Translations under genes and position numbers: made by a program
Notes under the pieces: model-generated
What the model saw: the letters and a program-made list of their open reading frames with translations, nothing else
Database searches by the model: none
What the model was told of the DNA's origin: nothing
Shown here: positions 6,432 through 13,644 of the stretch, piece by piece
How the letters are laid out: each line of letters starts with the position of its first letter
Position numbering within the stretch: the first letter of the stretch is position 1
NCBI GenBank assembly: GCA_026390195.1
Contig: JAPLGK010000082.1
Location: 1 to 15,726 of the forward strand
Reading direction: 5' to 3'
Source of the DNA: Caldisericota bacterium
GTDB lineage: Bacteria > Caldisericota > Caldisericia > Cryosericales > Cryosericaceae
DNA: 15,726 nucleotides

Positions 6432-7361
6432 GTGATCAATAAGGTAACAGTCAGCGTTCCTGCAAGCACCGCCAACCTGGGGCCAGGGTTCGATGTTTTT
6501 GGGCTAGCCCTCGAAATGCGCAGTACGTATACTGTCGAGGTGCTTTCTCCGGGAGAGAAGTGGAGCGTCCACTTCGAAGGCATGGGTGCCGATGTCCTCA
6601 ACGAAAAGGGTTTCAAATTCGTCAACGAGGTCATGGACTACTTCGAGCGTGCCGAATCGGTGCACCTGCCACCGCTGAGCATCAAGGTTCACACCGGCAT
6701 TCCTCTGACGCGCGGTCTGGGATCAAGTGCCAGCGCTATTGTGGGGCTTCTATCATGCTTCGAGGTCATGATGAACACGCGGTTCGATACCGGCAAAGTC
6801 CTCAAGTACGCTATCGCCATCGAGGGACACCCCGACAACGTCACCGCATCACTGGTCGGCGGGTTCACCATCGCTGCGAGCGACAAGAGCGAGGTGGCCT
6901 ACATGAAGGTCATTCCCCAGAACCTCAAGGTCGTCGTCACGGTTCCGTCCAGCTTCCTGTCGACCAAGAAGGCCCGAGCGTGTCTTCCGGACATGTATTC
7001 ACGTAGAGATGCAGTCTTCAACATCGGTCGCGCCTCGATGCTGTCTGCCTGCATCTTCAGTGGCAATTATGACCTCCTGTCTTTCGCGCTCCATGACCGT
7101 CTCCACCAGCACTACCGCGAGAAGCTTGTCACTGGATTCCGCGAAGTGTCACGTGCTGCCGACCGGGCCGGAGCCTATGGCAGTTTCCTGTCGGGAGCCG
7201 GACCCAGCATCGCCGCTCTCGCTGAGCCCGGCAAGGCGGAGAAGGTTGCCAAGGCGATGGAGAAGGCGATGATCGAGCTAGATGGAGAGGCCGAGACGTT
7301 CGTTCTCGACATTTCGGCCCAGGGAGTCATCCTGCAAACCGTCGACGACAAAAAAGCGTAA
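6432..7361 (+). CDS. thrB: Homoserine kinase ThrB
   Basis: ThrB phosphorylates L-homoserine with ATP to O-phosphohomoserine, the step before threonine synthase. The 309-residue GHMP-superfamily protein has the N-terminal signature VSVPASTANLGPGFD (7-21), the ATP-binding glycine-rich loop PLTRGLGSSASA (91-102), the segment EGHPDNV and the C-terminal GHMP motif GSFLSGAGPSIAAL. Length is normal. The GTG start at 6432 is preceded by a purine-rich GGGGGAAGAG stretch and puts the conserved motif at the expected position. No hom or thrC lies beside it; it is flanked by its own promoter and terminator, so it appears monocistronic. Confusion with other GHMP kinases (mevalonate kinase, IspE) is unlikely given the N-terminal signature. 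Confidence 0.94.
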   Translation: MINKVTVSVPASTANLGPGFDVFGLALEMRSTYTVEVLSPGEKWSVHFEGMGADVLNEKGFKFVNEVMDYFERAESVHLPPLSIKVHTGIPLTRGLGSSASAIVGLLSCFEVMMNTRFDTGKVLKYAIAIEGHPDNVTASLVGGFTIAASDKSEVAYMKVIPQNLKVVVTVPSSFLSTKKARACLPDMYSRRDAVFNIGRASMLSACIFSGNYDLLSFALHDRLHQHYREKLVTGFREVSRAADRAGAYGSFLSGAGPSIAALAEPGKAEKVAKAMEKAMIELDGEAETFVLDISAQGVILQTVDDKKA

Positions 7362-7385
7362 CCTCTGTTTCCCTTGGGATTCCCG

Positions 7386-7416
7386 ACCGCCTGCTTTTTT
7401 GCAGTGGGCGGTTTTT
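7386..7416 (+). terminator. Intrinsic terminator of thrB
   Basis: ACCGCCTGC (7386-7394) pairs with GTGGGCGGT (7404-7412) around a T-rich 9-nt loop, with two G-U pairs, and is followed by TTTTTCCTTTTT. It lies 24 bp after the thrB stop codon. Confidence 0.85.
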
Positions 7417-7636
7417 CCTTTTTCCCGTCTGTCCTGTGTTGGAAACCTGTAAAGTGGCTTCAGGAGCGGATGTCAGGAATCACATCGCGAAGAGTGGCTG
7501 TGACAGACGATTTCGGACAATGTGCCGTATCCTCACACATTTTCGATCCATTTGGCTCCACCACGAGCATGTTTCACTGGAATGAGCCTGGGATGCGGAG
7601 TTCAGAACGGTGACCTGAAACCCGGCCTTGTGGGGG

Positions 7637-7725
7637 TTTTCCACAGTTCCTGACAGATTGTCCACCGCACGACCGTACGTGATTGCACTAGTTTTCCACA
7701 TAATCAACAGCGGCTGTGGGGAAAA
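7637..7725. other. DnaA-box-like cluster in a gene-free interval (candidate replication origin)
   Basis: The interval 7417-7824 holds no believable gene on either strand. Within it TTTTCCACA occurs twice in the same orientation (7637-7645 and 7692-7700), and TGTGGGGAAAA (7715-7725) forms an inverted, two-base-longer relative. TTTTCCACA differs from the E. coli DnaA box TTATCCACA at one base and is the form used by some cyanobacteria. A weaker ATTGTCCACC lies at 7657-7666. The bases between and after the second box (about 7680-7710) are the most AT-rich part of the interval. parS, parA, parB and rsmG lie about 6 kb away, as often near oriC. dnaA itself is not in the window, and three boxes are few, so this remains a candidate. 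Confidence 0.3.
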
Positions 7726-7748
7726 GCCGAGGTCAGAAAGAACATGCG

Positions 7749-7781
7749 CAAACGCCCCGACGGTTTATGCCGGAGCGTTTG
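7749..7781 (-). terminator. Hairpin terminator downstream of the PLP-enzyme gene
   Basis: An 11-bp stem (7749-7759 with 7771-7781, 11-nt loop) has a single imperfect position that is C/A as plus-strand RNA but a G-U pair as minus-strand RNA, so it is best formed by the minus-strand transcript ending at 7825. Only a weak T-rich stretch follows. Confidence 0.55.
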
Positions 7782-7824
7782 GTGGAGGTTCGGCACCAGG
7801 GCAGATCGGTCGGAACGGACCACT

Positions 7825-9297
7825 CTACAGCTTGGCCAGCAGCCCCGTCCTCTCGTTGAACTGGTCGATAAGTCTGTCGAACGCTGGAGCAGCAGTCCAG
7901 ATCTGGTTCCAGAACTCCGGCTCCCACAGTTCGCGCAGCTCCTCCGCAGTCTTGCCCTGCTGCTCGACCCAGGTGAAGTACTTGAGGTTGTGCAGTTGCT
8001 TGCGGTCGCGATAGTTGAGCTCGCGGTACCAGTCTGTCAGAACGCCCTCGAGGTACTTCGCGTAGTCGAGCGCCGCGTTCATCTCGGTATACGGGCCATA
8101 CTCGGCGCGCAGTTCTTCGATGCGTGACAGATACAGGTCGGCGGAATCCGTGAACACGGTGAAGACGACGTCGTTTTCGTCCATCTCCTCGTACTTGGCC
8201 ATCTTGATGGCCGCGACCATGTTGGCCAGAGAGGAGATGCCCATCAGGTTGAGCCGCTCGATGAGCTCGCGCGGGACACCCTTCTTCTCCAGATAGGCCT
8301 TGCCCGCGTCCTCATTGAAGAGGCGAAGCAGGTGCATCGGATACTCGTCGTCGATGGCGGCCACGGCGTCGGTGTTGCGGACGTTGTGGATCCAGGGAAC
8401 ATGCTTGTCGCCGATACCCTCGATGCGGTGAGCGCCAAATCCGTTTGCGTAGAGGGTGGGACACTGGAGGGCCTCGACGGCCGCAATATGGCTGTATGGA
8501 TAGACCTTCTTCAGGTACTCGCCGGCACTGATGGTCCCGGCAGAGCCAGTGGCGGAGACATAGCCCGCCATACGCGATCTCGGACCCTTAATGGCGTCGA
8601 AGACCTGCTCGAATGCCGAACCGGTCATGTCGTAGTGCCACAGTGCGTTGCCGAACTCCTCGAACTGGTTGAACACGACGATGCCATCCCCACGGGAGGT
8701 CTTCAGTTCGTGCACCTTGTCGTAAATCTCCTTGACGTTGGACTCGGTTCCAGGAGTGCCGATGACCTCCTTGGTTCCGATCTCACGCAGCCAGTCGAAG
8801 CGTTCCTTGCTCATCCCCTCCGGGAGGATGGCGACAGCATCCGTGGCCAGCAGGGCGCAGTCGAAGGCTCCACCGCGGCAGTAGTTGCCCGTGGAAGGCC
8901 ACACGGCCGCCTGCCGGGTGGGGTCGAACTGCCCGGTCACGAGTCGTGGGACGAGACATCCAAATGCAGCCCCGACCTTGTGTGTGCCGGTCGGGAAATA
9001 CTTGCCGACGATGCCCACGACACGAGCCTTGACACCAGTGATGGATCCTGGGAGCTCGATGTAGTTCACGTCGCCGTACAGGCCCGTTTTCACGTCGTTG
9101 TGCCACGTGATGCGGAACAGGTTGATGGGATTGACGTCCCAGAGGCCGACTCCCTTGAGCTTGGCCTTGACCTTGTCCGGGACAAGCGACGGGTCTTTCT
9201 GCTGTGCGAAGGTAGGGATGATGATATTGCGGTCCCGAGCCAGTATGACGGTTGTCGCCAGGACGTCTTCGTGAACGGTCATATCAAATGCAGCCAT
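7825..9297 (-). CDS. PLP-dependent enzyme of the tryptophan-synthase-beta/cysteine-synthase fold (fold type II), substrate unknown
   Basis: The 490-residue protein is a fold-type-II PLP enzyme. The Schiff-base lysine is Lys107 in GTHKVGAAFG, the substrate-carboxylate loop is STGNYCRGGAF (135-145), where cysteine synthases have a SSGNHG-like loop, and the PLP-phosphate loop is SATGSAGTI (248-256). The family includes cysteine synthase, threonine synthase, serine/threonine dehydratase and cystathionine beta-synthase, but the core here is longer, with about 90 N-terminal residues before the lysine and about 150 C-terminal ones after the barrel that I cannot assign. Related long proteins are often annotated only as 'PLP-dependent protein subunit beta'. 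The start has GAGGAG six bases upstream of the ATG. It has its own promoter and a downstream hairpin. A link to the neighbouring thrB (threonine metabolism) is possible but unsupported. Confidence 0.85.
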   Translation of the reverse strand: MAAFDMTVHEDVLATTVILARDRNIIIPTFAQQKDPSLVPDKVKAKLKGVGLWDVNPINLFRITWHNDVKTGLYGDVNYIELPGSITGVKARVVGIVGKYFPTGTHKVGAAFGCLVPRLVTGQFDPTRQAAVWPSTGNYCRGGAFDCALLATDAVAILPEGMSKERFDWLREIGTKEVIGTPGTESNVKEIYDKVHELKTSRGDGIVVFNQFEEFGNALWHYDMTGSAFEQVFDAIKGPRSRMAGYVSATGSAGTISAGEYLKKVYPYSHIAAVEALQCPTLYANGFGAHRIEGIGDKHVPWIHNVRNTDAVAAIDDEYPMHLLRLFNEDAGKAYLEKKGVPRELIERLNLMGISSLANMVAAIKMAKYEEMDENDVVFTVFTDSADLYLSRIEELRAEYGPYTEMNAALDYAKYLEGVLTDWYRELNYRDRKQLHNLKYFTWVEQQGKTAEELRELWEPEFWNQIWTAAPAFDRLIDQFNERTGLLAKL

Positions 9298-9363
9298 GTT
9301 GCACTCCTCTTGTCAGAGAATCCTCATGTCGGGCACGGAAACACGTATAGAAACCAACTCTTG

Positions 9364-9391
9364 AGTCTAGCACCCTCGGAGGCTTGTTCAA
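9364..9391 (-). promoter_or_regulatory. Promoter of the PLP-enzyme gene
   Basis: On the minus strand TTGAAC (9391-9386) and TAGACT (9369-9364) are 16 bp apart, and TGC directly before the -10 makes it an extended -10. The 12-mer TGAGTCTAGCAC (plus strand, 9362-9373) that covers it recurs exactly upstream of the MFS gene. The -35 overlaps the stop codon of the upstream P-loop gene. Confidence 0.55.
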
Positions 9392-10107
9392 CCCTTGCGT
9401 ATGAAGAGCTTGACAAGCCGGCCGGTCGCATCGCGCAGGGCAGCGCCAAGAAGGTCAAGGTCGAGAGTCTTCTCCGGTTCGTTGTGAAACACGGCAAAGG
9501 GTACCTCGTGCCCTTTGACTGTGATGAATCCCTCGTCGTGGCCTCCGGACAGACGCGCCCAGTCGTTGTCCCTGTAGTATCGCTCCATCTTGGCGTCTTC
9601 GAGCGAATGATACAGGATGGAGTCGGCCTGTTCGGGGCGATAGCGCCTGCGGTTCTTGCGCCGGGACTCCTCAAATGAGACGTCGACGTACAGGATGGCG
9701 GCGCAGCCGAGCACATCATCCGACAGATGCTGGAAGGCATTCGCAAAGCCGTTTTCCCCGCCGCGAGCAAACTCCATGATGACCGTGTGGTGTTCGAGAA
9801 GCAGCGGATCCCGCGCCAGCTTTTTGCGGAAATCCAGATCGATGCGTTCGATGAAGAAGTCCCAGATGCGGTCGTCCAGAAAGTGCAGGTTGGCGTCCGT
9901 ATCGCGCCGCGGCAGTCCCATGTGTTCGCGGATGTTGTCATTCTCAAAGGTCTGCCAGACGTAGAGAAAGTCGTCCAGCTCCTCAAATGGGGCAATATGA
10001 TACTCCTGAAGTCGCTTTTCCTCGGGCAGCTGCTTCAGAAAATCGATCGCTTCACTCTTGCCTGCAGCGGGTCGACCAATGAGCAGGATCACATCGAGTT
10101 TCTCCAT
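9388..10107 (-). CDS. P-loop NTPase, probable small-molecule or nucleoside kinase, unassigned
   Basis: I do not recognise a named family. The 239-residue protein opens with a clear Walker A box, LLIGRPAAGKS (about residues 8-18), after a short beta-strand, as in kinases of the adenylate/shikimate-kinase-like P-loop class. A strand-like VIMEFARGGENGF follows in mid-protein. A later arginine-rich segment, EESRRKNRRRYRPEQ, could be a lid that contacts phosphates. Many acidic and aromatic residues (HIAPFEELDDFLYVWQTF) fill the region between. There is no signal peptide or membrane segment. The ATG at 10107 has GGAGG four bases upstream. It lies ahead of the PLP-enzyme gene, which has a separate promoter. 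The phosphorylated substrate cannot be guessed from the sequence. Confidence 0.75.
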   Translation of the reverse strand: MEKLDVILLIGRPAAGKSEAIDFLKQLPEEKRLQEYHIAPFEELDDFLYVWQTFENDNIREHMGLPRRDTDANLHFLDDRIWDFFIERIDLDFRKKLARDPLLLEHHTVIMEFARGGENGFANAFQHLSDDVLGCAAILYVDVSFEESRRKNRRRYRPEQADSILYHSLEDAKMERYYRDNDWARLSGGHDEGFITVKGHEVPFAVFHNEPEKTLDLDLLGAALRDATGRLVKLFIRKG

Positions 10108-10186
10108 AGTACCTCCATGCGGGGTGGCGCCCCAATCTCACTGTCCGCCGGTCTGTCCCGAAAGTACTGATAGAGAATGGTCTGTC

Positions 10187-10214
10187 ATTGTACCAAGCCA
10201 CGGGCGAAAAGCAA
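10187..10214 (-). promoter_or_regulatory. Possible promoter of the P-loop gene
   Basis: On the minus strand TTGCTT (10214-10209) and TACAAT (10192-10187) are 16 bp apart, giving a leader of about 70 nt. The -35 is weak (three of six bases). Confidence 0.4.
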
Positions 10215-10237
10215 TCAACGAGAGCACCGTCGTGCTG

Positions 10238-11047
10238 TCAGTGCTTCTGCTGAAGTTCCTCGATGAGAGCCATCAGGCGAGGCCGCTCTTGAGGGATCTC
10301 ATCCGCGAGCCGCGCGACGGTCACCGGCAGCAGCCACCCCCACATGGTGCGTGCTGCGTCAGGCTGCAGCTCGCGATAGCGCTTCAACCATACTCTGTAG
10401 AACCGGTCCTTTGCTTCGCGCTCGACCCATGGTACGCGAAAGGACCCGGACGGGGCATGCGCTATCCGGAGCAGGAGCGCCGTTTGTGCGGCGTCGGACG
10501 CGGGTGTTCCACGTGAGGTAAACGACCAGTCGATGAGCGAAGGGCCTTTGGGTGTCATGAGCACGTTGTCCGGGTGAAAGTCGCAGTGGCACAGGCTGTC
10601 TCCGTCGGGGAGCCGTTCGAGGGTGGCCAGGGCATCGCCCTTGACGCGTGCGACTATGCGGGCCCGGGCGATGCGCCGCGCCAGGTCCTCACGGCGAGAA
10701 GTGAGTCCTGGCGCATGACAGTCGTTCATACGGGCCTGCAGTTCGGCGAAGAGGCCGGCATAATATGCTACCCGCGCAGGCTCACGGCCGAGAAGAGTGA
10801 GCATACTGAGTCCTGTCAGCCGTTCCAGCACCAACCCTCGTCGGCCGTCCACAGTGACGACACTCCTGAACTCGGGCGAAGGGATACCGGCGGCGTTGGC
10901 TGCCCATGTCCCCTCCATTTCCTGATCGATGAGACGCGAAGGAAACCCCGGGACAAAGAGCTTGAGGACACTGTCTTCCTTCCAGACATAGACGTCTGCA
11001 GTGTGTCCATGACCGAGCAGTGCTGCCGAGCCGATGTGTTCTTCCAT
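10238..11047 (-). CDS. Aminoglycoside-phosphotransferase-fold (APH/choline-kinase-like) enzyme
   Basis: This family transfers phosphate from ATP to a hydroxyl of a small molecule: antibiotics in the APH enzymes, but also choline, homoserine, thiamine or sugars in relatives. The 269-residue protein has the catalytic loop HCDFHPDN (154-161; Asp156 the presumed base) and the metal-binding LIDW (171-174; Asp173), with the N-lobe lysine in SVLKLF (about 35). The start used is the ATG at 11047, which has AGGAGG five bases upstream (11058-11053) and begins right at the conserved fold. An ATG 14 codons earlier (11089), overlapping the MFS stop, lacks such a site. It follows the MFS exporter gene and is almost certainly cotranscribed. 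Whether it modifies an antibiotic is inference only. A short hairpin (10223-10236) follows its stop. Confidence 0.85.
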   Translation of the reverse strand: MEEHIGSAALLGHGHTADVYVWKEDSVLKLFVPGFPSRLIDQEMEGTWAANAAGIPSPEFRSVVTVDGRRGLVLERLTGLSMLTLLGREPARVAYYAGLFAELQARMNDCHAPGLTSRREDLARRIARARIVARVKGDALATLERLPDGDSLCHCDFHPDNVLMTPKGPSLIDWSFTSRGTPASDAAQTALLLRIAHAPSGSFRVPWVEREAKDRFYRVWLKRYRELQPDAARTMWGWLLPVTVARLADEIPQERPRLMALIEELQQKH

Positions 11048-11085
11048 GTCGTCCTCCTGATGACGATCCTGGGCAGGCATGTCGT

Positions 11086-12390
11086 TCATGGCATTGCCCT
11101 GAGACGCGGGACAACCGTCCAGATGAGAACTGCACCCGTCAATGCCGCACAGGCGCTCACAATGATGGCCATGGGCTCATTTGTCCACTGCGCCAGCCAG
11201 CCGATGAGAAGCGAGCCAATAGGCATTACGCCAAAGAACACCAAGCTGTAGACGGCGCTGACGCGCCCGCGCAGCGAATCTGCAACCTGCGACTGGACGA
11301 GGACGTTGCAGAGATTGACAACCAAGATGCTGGCAAAGCCGACCAGGGCCATGAGAAGCATTGCAGGCGCCGTAGAGCGAATGGCTGCAAAGGCCAGAAG
11401 AGCGAGTGGATAAGCGAATGTACCGAACGTGGCAATGCGTCCCTTGACCTTCAGGTGGCTGATGGTGGCGATGGTCAGCGCTGCCATCAGGGCACCAACG
11501 CCCCGTGCAGACTGGAGCAGGCCGTTGATGGTTGCGCCTGTCGTGGAGGTACCATGCAGAACCTTGATCGCCCAAGCCGGGATGAGTGCACTGAACGAGA
11601 GACCGAATAGGGCCGTGATGCCGACGAGGAGGATGACGGCACGGATGTTCTCATGCCGCCAGACATACCTGAGCCCATCGACGATGCCCGCCATCGGATG
11701 CTGATCCCTTGGAGACAGCGGTACCGGTCGAAGGTGCATGAACAGGAGGGCTGTGATAACCGCGAGAAATGACAGGCCGTTGATGATAAAGCACCAGGCT
11801 GGTCCGAGCAAGGCATAGACTGCGCCCGCCGCCGCCGGTCCCAGCACCGTTGCCACGTTGAACATCGAACCATTGAGGGCGACGGCATTGGACAGGTGCC
11901 GCTTGTCATCGACCAGCTGGTCGACGAGGGCCAGACGTGCCGGCGAGTCGAAGGTGTTGGCGATACCCAGCAGAAAGGCCAGGACCAGGATGTGCCACGG
12001 GCGCAAGGCACCAGTGAACGTCAACACTGCCAGGACAAAGGCCAGCACCATCATGGCAGACTGGGTGTAGAGCATCAGTCTCTTGCGGGGCACGCGGTCT
12101 GCTACCGAACCCGCATAGAGCATGAACAGCCAGACCGGGATGCCATTGGCGAACGCAACATAGCCGAGGAAGGCAGCTGATTTAGTCAGCTGATAGACAA
12201 GGTAGCCCTGCGCCGTCACCTGCATCCAGGTGCCAAACAGGGAAACAAGCTGTCCGGCGAACCAGATGCGGTAGTTCGGGTACTGCATGGCCGCAAAGGT
12301 GTCGCGTGGACTGATGCGCCGCACAGGAGCCGCGTCCTGGGTATCGAAGCGCTCCACAGTAGAACCCTCGTTCATCTTCTCATCGATCAC
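11086..12390 (-). CDS. MFS transporter, MFS_3/EntS-like exporter family
   Basis: The 434-residue protein is a twelve-helix major-facilitator transporter of the EntS/MFS_3 class, which exports siderophores and drugs using the proton gradient. About 40 cytoplasmic residues precede NYRIWFAGQLVSLFGTWMQ (39-57), the typical first helix. The loop-2/3 motif GSVADRVPRKR (94-104) is the MFS motif A. The segment NTFDSPARLALVDQLV is characteristic of this subfamily. A short basic tail ends the protein. The GTG at 12390 is chosen because GAGG lies eight bases upstream; an ATG five codons later lacks a site. It overlaps the extended frame of the APH-type gene and heads that operon. Substrate unknown. Confidence 0.88.
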   Translation of the reverse strand: MIDEKMNEGSTVERFDTQDAAPVRRISPRDTFAAMQYPNYRIWFAGQLVSLFGTWMQVTAQGYLVYQLTKSAAFLGYVAFANGIPVWLFMLYAGSVADRVPRKRLMLYTQSAMMVLAFVLAVLTFTGALRPWHILVLAFLLGIANTFDSPARLALVDQLVDDKRHLSNAVALNGSMFNVATVLGPAAAGAVYALLGPAWCFIINGLSFLAVITALLFMHLRPVPLSPRDQHPMAGIVDGLRYVWRHENIRAVILLVGITALFGLSFSALIPAWAIKVLHGTSTTGATINGLLQSARGVGALMAALTIATISHLKVKGRIATFGTFAYPLALLAFAAIRSTAPAMLLMALVGFASILVVNLCNVLVQSQVADSLRGRVSAVYSLVFFGVMPIGSLLIGWLAQWTNEPMAIIVSACAALTGAVLIWTVVPRLRAMP

Positions 12391-12416
12391 TCATCCGACC
12401 TCGTTTACCAGGAATC

Positions 12417-12450
12417 GTGCGTTACGCACACAACACCATGAGTCTAGCAC
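12417..12450 (-). promoter_or_regulatory. Extended -10 promoter and palindromic candidate operator of the MFS-APH operon
   Basis: On the minus strand TGCTAGACT (12449-12441) is an extended -10 with no good -35. It lies inside a 12-mer (12439-12450) identical to the one at the PLP-enzyme promoter. Just downstream, GTGCGTTACGCAC (12417-12429) is a perfect 6+6 palindrome around one base, placed at about +5 to +17, where a bound repressor would block the start of transcription. Confidence 0.45.
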
Positions 12451-12584
12451 AAACTGGCGACGGAAGGTTGGACGCTGGCTTGACACGGTTCTTGTTGCTA
12501 TACTGCTCACAGCAAGGCACGTACGGTGGCACAATGGTACGACCGCTGAGAGCTGAGTGACTATTTCGGAAGAGGAGGATGCCC

Positions 12585-13499
12585 ATGAGGAGAGGAATCG
12601 TTTTGCTACTGCTGTTGAGTCTCGCGCTTGTCGTCGGGTGCGGCAAGAAGGCAGTCCCTGCAGAAACGGGAAGCATACGTGTCACTGTCGACGACGACAA
12701 TGGCGATGCCATCAAGGGCGTCGCGCTAACGCTCACAGACGGAACAGGGAAGAAGACCACAGCTTCATCCGACAGCAAGGGCGGCGCGTCCTTCACCGGT
12801 CTTGCCAGCGGCGACTACGAACTGGAGGGCACGGCTTCCGGGTATGGCAGCGAGTCGACGTCCTTGAGCGTCGAGGGCGACGAGCAGGACGCCACGCTAA
12901 CGCTGACATCGACGACTGCATCAGAAGACGACGGATCAGGCACCGAGCAGGAAACCGGCAACACGAGCATCCTGGAGAACGTCACCAGCTATCGCTGGAA
13001 ATGGTCTTCACTGGAAGAGGGCAAAACGGACCCCTCAATCGCGGAAGGCGCATTCGAGAAGCCGGACCGTGAGTACTTCCGCACCGGAACCGGAGAGGAC
13101 ATCAACGAGCTCTACAGAGTTGGCAAGACGGTGAAGATGCGTACCAGCACAGAAGGTGAATGGAATACCTTCACCGGCGACACCGCCGAGGGAATGATGG
13201 GCATGAGTGGCATCTATACCAGCCTGTTCGGTCAAGACTACTCTTCCGTCAAGAACGAGAACAGCGGGTTCAAGCGCTCAGATGGTGGGACAGTCAACGG
13301 ATACTCCACCCAGAAGTATGTGATGGCCATGACGTTCGATGATGCCGTCACGAGCATAACGGCATGGGTCATCGACAGTGGAGAGTTCAAAGGTGGCACC
13401 ACCCGTTGGGAGACCAAGTCGATCAAGGACGGCAAGACGACCTCGTTCACCTGGGACGTCTTCGACCTGAACAAGTCGATCGGTATCAAACTGCCCTGA
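12585..13499 (+). CDS. Lipoprotein with an N-terminal carboxypeptidase-regulatory-like beta domain
   Basis: The 304-residue protein is secreted and lipid-anchored. A basic start (MRRG) and a leucine-rich helix lead to the lipobox LVVGC with Cys19. Residues about 28-107 (GSIRVTVDDDNGDAIKGVAL and on to SLSVEGDEQDATLTLT) look like a carboxypeptidase-regulatory-like or Ig-like beta-sandwich with the typical GLASGDYELEG turn. An acidic Ser/Thr/Glu linker follows, then a C-terminal domain of about 180 residues (from NVTSYRWKW to the end) that I cannot place; its alternating beta pattern is reminiscent of LolA-like lipoprotein domains but this is a weak impression. The start is the ATG at 12585, six bases after AGAGGAGG; the earlier ATG at 12579 touches that site. 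A perfect TTGACA lies at 12480-12485 and TATACT at 12499-12504, but the 13-bp spacer is too short to call a promoter. Confidence 0.8.
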   Translation: MRRGIVLLLLLSLALVVGCGKKAVPAETGSIRVTVDDDNGDAIKGVALTLTDGTGKKTTASSDSKGGASFTGLASGDYELEGTASGYGSESTSLSVEGDEQDATLTLTSTTASEDDGSGTEQETGNTSILENVTSYRWKWSSLEEGKTDPSIAEGAFEKPDREYFRTGTGEDINELYRVGKTVKMRTSTEGEWNTFTGDTAEGMMGMSGIYTSLFGQDYSSVKNENSGFKRSDGGTVNGYSTQKYVMAMTFDDAVTSITAWVIDSGEFKGGTTRWETKSIKDGKTTSFTWDVFDLNKSIGIKLP

Positions 13500-13579
13500 C
13501 GGAGGGACACAAGAGCCGGTGCCGGCATAGTCGCAGCGTGTCTGGGCTAGCGAGGTCAGTGCCGACGGGAAATGAAGAA

Positions 13580-13599
13580 GCGGGGGGCTTGCCCCCCGC
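13580..13599. terminator. GC-rich hairpin terminator between convergent genes
   Basis: GCGGGGGG and CCCCCCGC form a perfect 8-bp stem around CTTG. The minus-strand side is followed by TTCTTCATTT, the plus side by a poorer GGTTGTTGTG tract, so it may stop both the lipoprotein transcript and any minus-strand reading from the DUF427 remnant. Confidence 0.65.
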
Positions 13600-13644
13600 G
13601 GTTGTTGTGCGGTGGTTGGAGAAAGAAAGTCGGGACCTTCTCAT

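Noticed and set aside
8332..9678. A 448-codon open frame on the plus strand
   Set aside because: It lies antisense to the PLP-enzyme gene, which has all family motifs, a ribosome-binding site and a promoter. The plus frame has no recognisable motif; long antisense frames are common at this GC content.
10223..10236. AGCAC-CGTC-GTGCT hairpin as a terminator of the MFS-APH operon
   Set aside because: Only five base pairs directly after the stop codon with no adjacent T tract; too weak to list as a terminator.
10505..10520. Second parS-like site (TGTTCCACGTGAGGTA)
   Set aside because: The first half matches the 1814 site exactly but the second half does not (12 of 16), and it lies inside the APH coding region. 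Probably chance.
11048..11089. Upstream ATG start for the APH-type gene, overlapping the MFS stop
   Set aside because: AGGAGG with ideal spacing lies inside this extension and points to the ATG at 11047.
12480..12504. TTGACA/TATACT as the lipoprotein promoter
   Set aside because: Both hexamers are good but the spacer is 13 bp, too short for a normal sigma-70-type promoter; the true one is not resolved.
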